Assembly: GCA_902767055.1 (NCBI GenBank)
Contig: CACXFX010000087.1
Location: forward strand, 1 to 6,326
DNA length: 6,326 nt
Source: an uncultured Pseudomonadota bacterium
Lineage (GTDB): Bacteria > Pseudomonadota > Alphaproteobacteria > RF32 > CAG-239
Reading direction: 5' to 3'
Made by a program: the position numbers and the translations under genes
Shown: positions 5,735-6,326 of the stretch, piece after piece
How the letters are laid out: each line of letters opens with the position of its first letter
Position numbering within the stretch: the first letter of the stretch is position 1
The notes under the pieces: model-generated
What the model was told of the DNA's origin: nothing
The model's database searches: none
What the model saw: the letters and a program-made list of their open reading frames with translations, nothing else

Positions 5735-6326
5735 TCAAGATTTTTTATAGCGTTTTTTATCTTTGATAAAGCTCGCGCAAGTCATCGGGATCGATATCAG
5801 ATAAATCAATGTCATAATACCCAAAGTCAGCCAAGGCTGCGTGAGCATAAAGTTGATGAACAGAACAACAACGAGCATTAAAGGCAAGAACATTGATGTC
5901 TTGACCTTTGTTTTTTTCAAAGATAAAGTCGGAATACGACTCGTCATTAAAAATGTTACAAGACACATTAACAAAGCGCAAAATGTATTGGAACGCAAAA
6001 TAAATTCCAAATTCGGAAAGTCAAAACAAATCAATACCGGCATTATTCCGAGTGCTGCGGCAGCCGGTGCCGGAACGCCGACAAAATAATGCGACCAATA
6101 TTCGGGCACATTGTCCATATCAAGCATGGTGTTAAAGCGCGCAAGTCGCATGGCCATACCCATTGCAAACATCAGGCAGAAAAGCCAACCGAATTTGGGC
6201 AAATCGACAAGCGACCACTGATAAATCAAAATGGCCGGCGCGACGCCGAAACTGACAAAATCCGAAAGCGAATCGAGTTCAGCACCGAATTTTGACGAGG
6301 CCTTTAAAAAGCGTGCGACTCGACCA
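5735..6326 (-). CDS. pssA: CDP-diacylglycerol--serine O-phosphatidyltransferase, 5' truncated
   Basis: The enzyme joins serine to CDP-diacylglycerol to make phosphatidylserine, the precursor of phosphatidylethanolamine, at the inner membrane. The frame stays open to the right edge, so 196 residues are visible and the N-terminus is missing; an apparent TTG at 6227-6229 is internal. The first visible residues, GRVAR then eight residues then GAELDSLSD, complete the CDP-alcohol phosphatidyltransferase motif D-G-x2-A-R-x8-G-x3-D-x3-D. Only the first Asp lies outside, and the single leftover base is T, as in the codon GAT. RLARFN (61-66) and FVGVPAPAAA (81-90) favour phosphatidylserine synthase over phosphatidylglycerophosphate synthase. 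About five or six membrane segments follow, ending in a basic tail (KDKKRYKKS). It heads the visible cluster; the TerB-like gene starts 50 bases downstream with no terminator evident between them. Confidence 0.93.
   Translation of the reverse strand, partial: GRVARFLKASSKFGAELDSLSDFVSFGVAPAILIYQWSLVDLPKFGWLFCLMFAMGMAMRLARFNTMLDMDNVPEYWSHYFVGVPAPAAAALGIMPVLICFDFPNLEFILRSNTFCALLMCLVTFLMTSRIPTLSLKKTKVKTSMFLPLMLVVVLFINFMLTQPWLTLGIMTLIYLISIPMTCASFIKDKKRYKKS

Noticed and set aside
5729..5738. Ten-base palindrome TTGATATCAA over the pssA stop, considered as an operator.
   Set aside because: It is short, AT-rich and unaccompanied by promoter boxes; chance is a sufficient explanation.
5757..5981. Minus-strand open frame of 74 codons overlapping the end of pssA in another frame.
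   Set aside because: pssA is clearly the coding frame through this region, with membrane segments continuing to its stop.

Overview
The window is a gene-dense, moderately AT-rich chromosomal segment from a Gram-negative bacterium, most likely a member of the Alphaproteobacteria. The main clue is the gene run yggT, DUF167 (yggU) and folD, reading together on the minus strand, an order familiar from alphaproteobacterial genomes. The TyrRS and phosphatidylserine synthase sequences also look alphaproteobacterial. The AT-rich composition and the Cys-rich, EGF-like protein at the left edge suggest an uncultured, host-associated lineage; that is inference, and no marker gene here fixes the genus.

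Layout from left to right. 1-396 (+) is the 3' end of a secreted-type Cys-rich protein gene. It converges, with a 2-base gap, on tyrS (399-1652, -). A 141-base divergent intergenic region (1653-1793) separates tyrS from an exported ankyrin-repeat protein gene (1794-2543, +). It holds a plausible promoter for each gene and a 9-bp inverted repeat touching both -35 boxes. The ankyrin gene converges, with a 5-base gap, on the last gene of a long minus-strand cluster. In transcription order that cluster is pssA (5' end outside the window), a TerB-like protein, an unknown helical protein, yggT, a DUF167 gene, folD and a small receiver-like protein. Its spacings are 50, 3, 77, 1, -17 and 33 bases, so most of it is probably one transcript. 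The 77-base gap before yggT is the likeliest place for a new promoter.

Functionally this is mostly housekeeping: tRNA charging, one-carbon folate metabolism, phospholipid head-group synthesis and membrane/envelope upkeep (YggT). Small accessory proteins of unknown role sit among these genes. No tRNA, rRNA, CRISPR array, insertion sequence or phage gene was seen, and no stretch over 300 bases lacks a gene.

I do not see a clear new multi-gene system. The points most worth checking are a perfect 9-bp hairpin that places the ribosome binding site of the receiver-like gene in its loop and its AUG in its stem; an unusual FolD active site (Gln to His, and the usual PCTP replaced by AATP); a receiver-like fold lacking its phosphorylation residues; the inverted repeat between the divergent promoters; and the tightly coupled pair of a TerB-like and an unknown gene.
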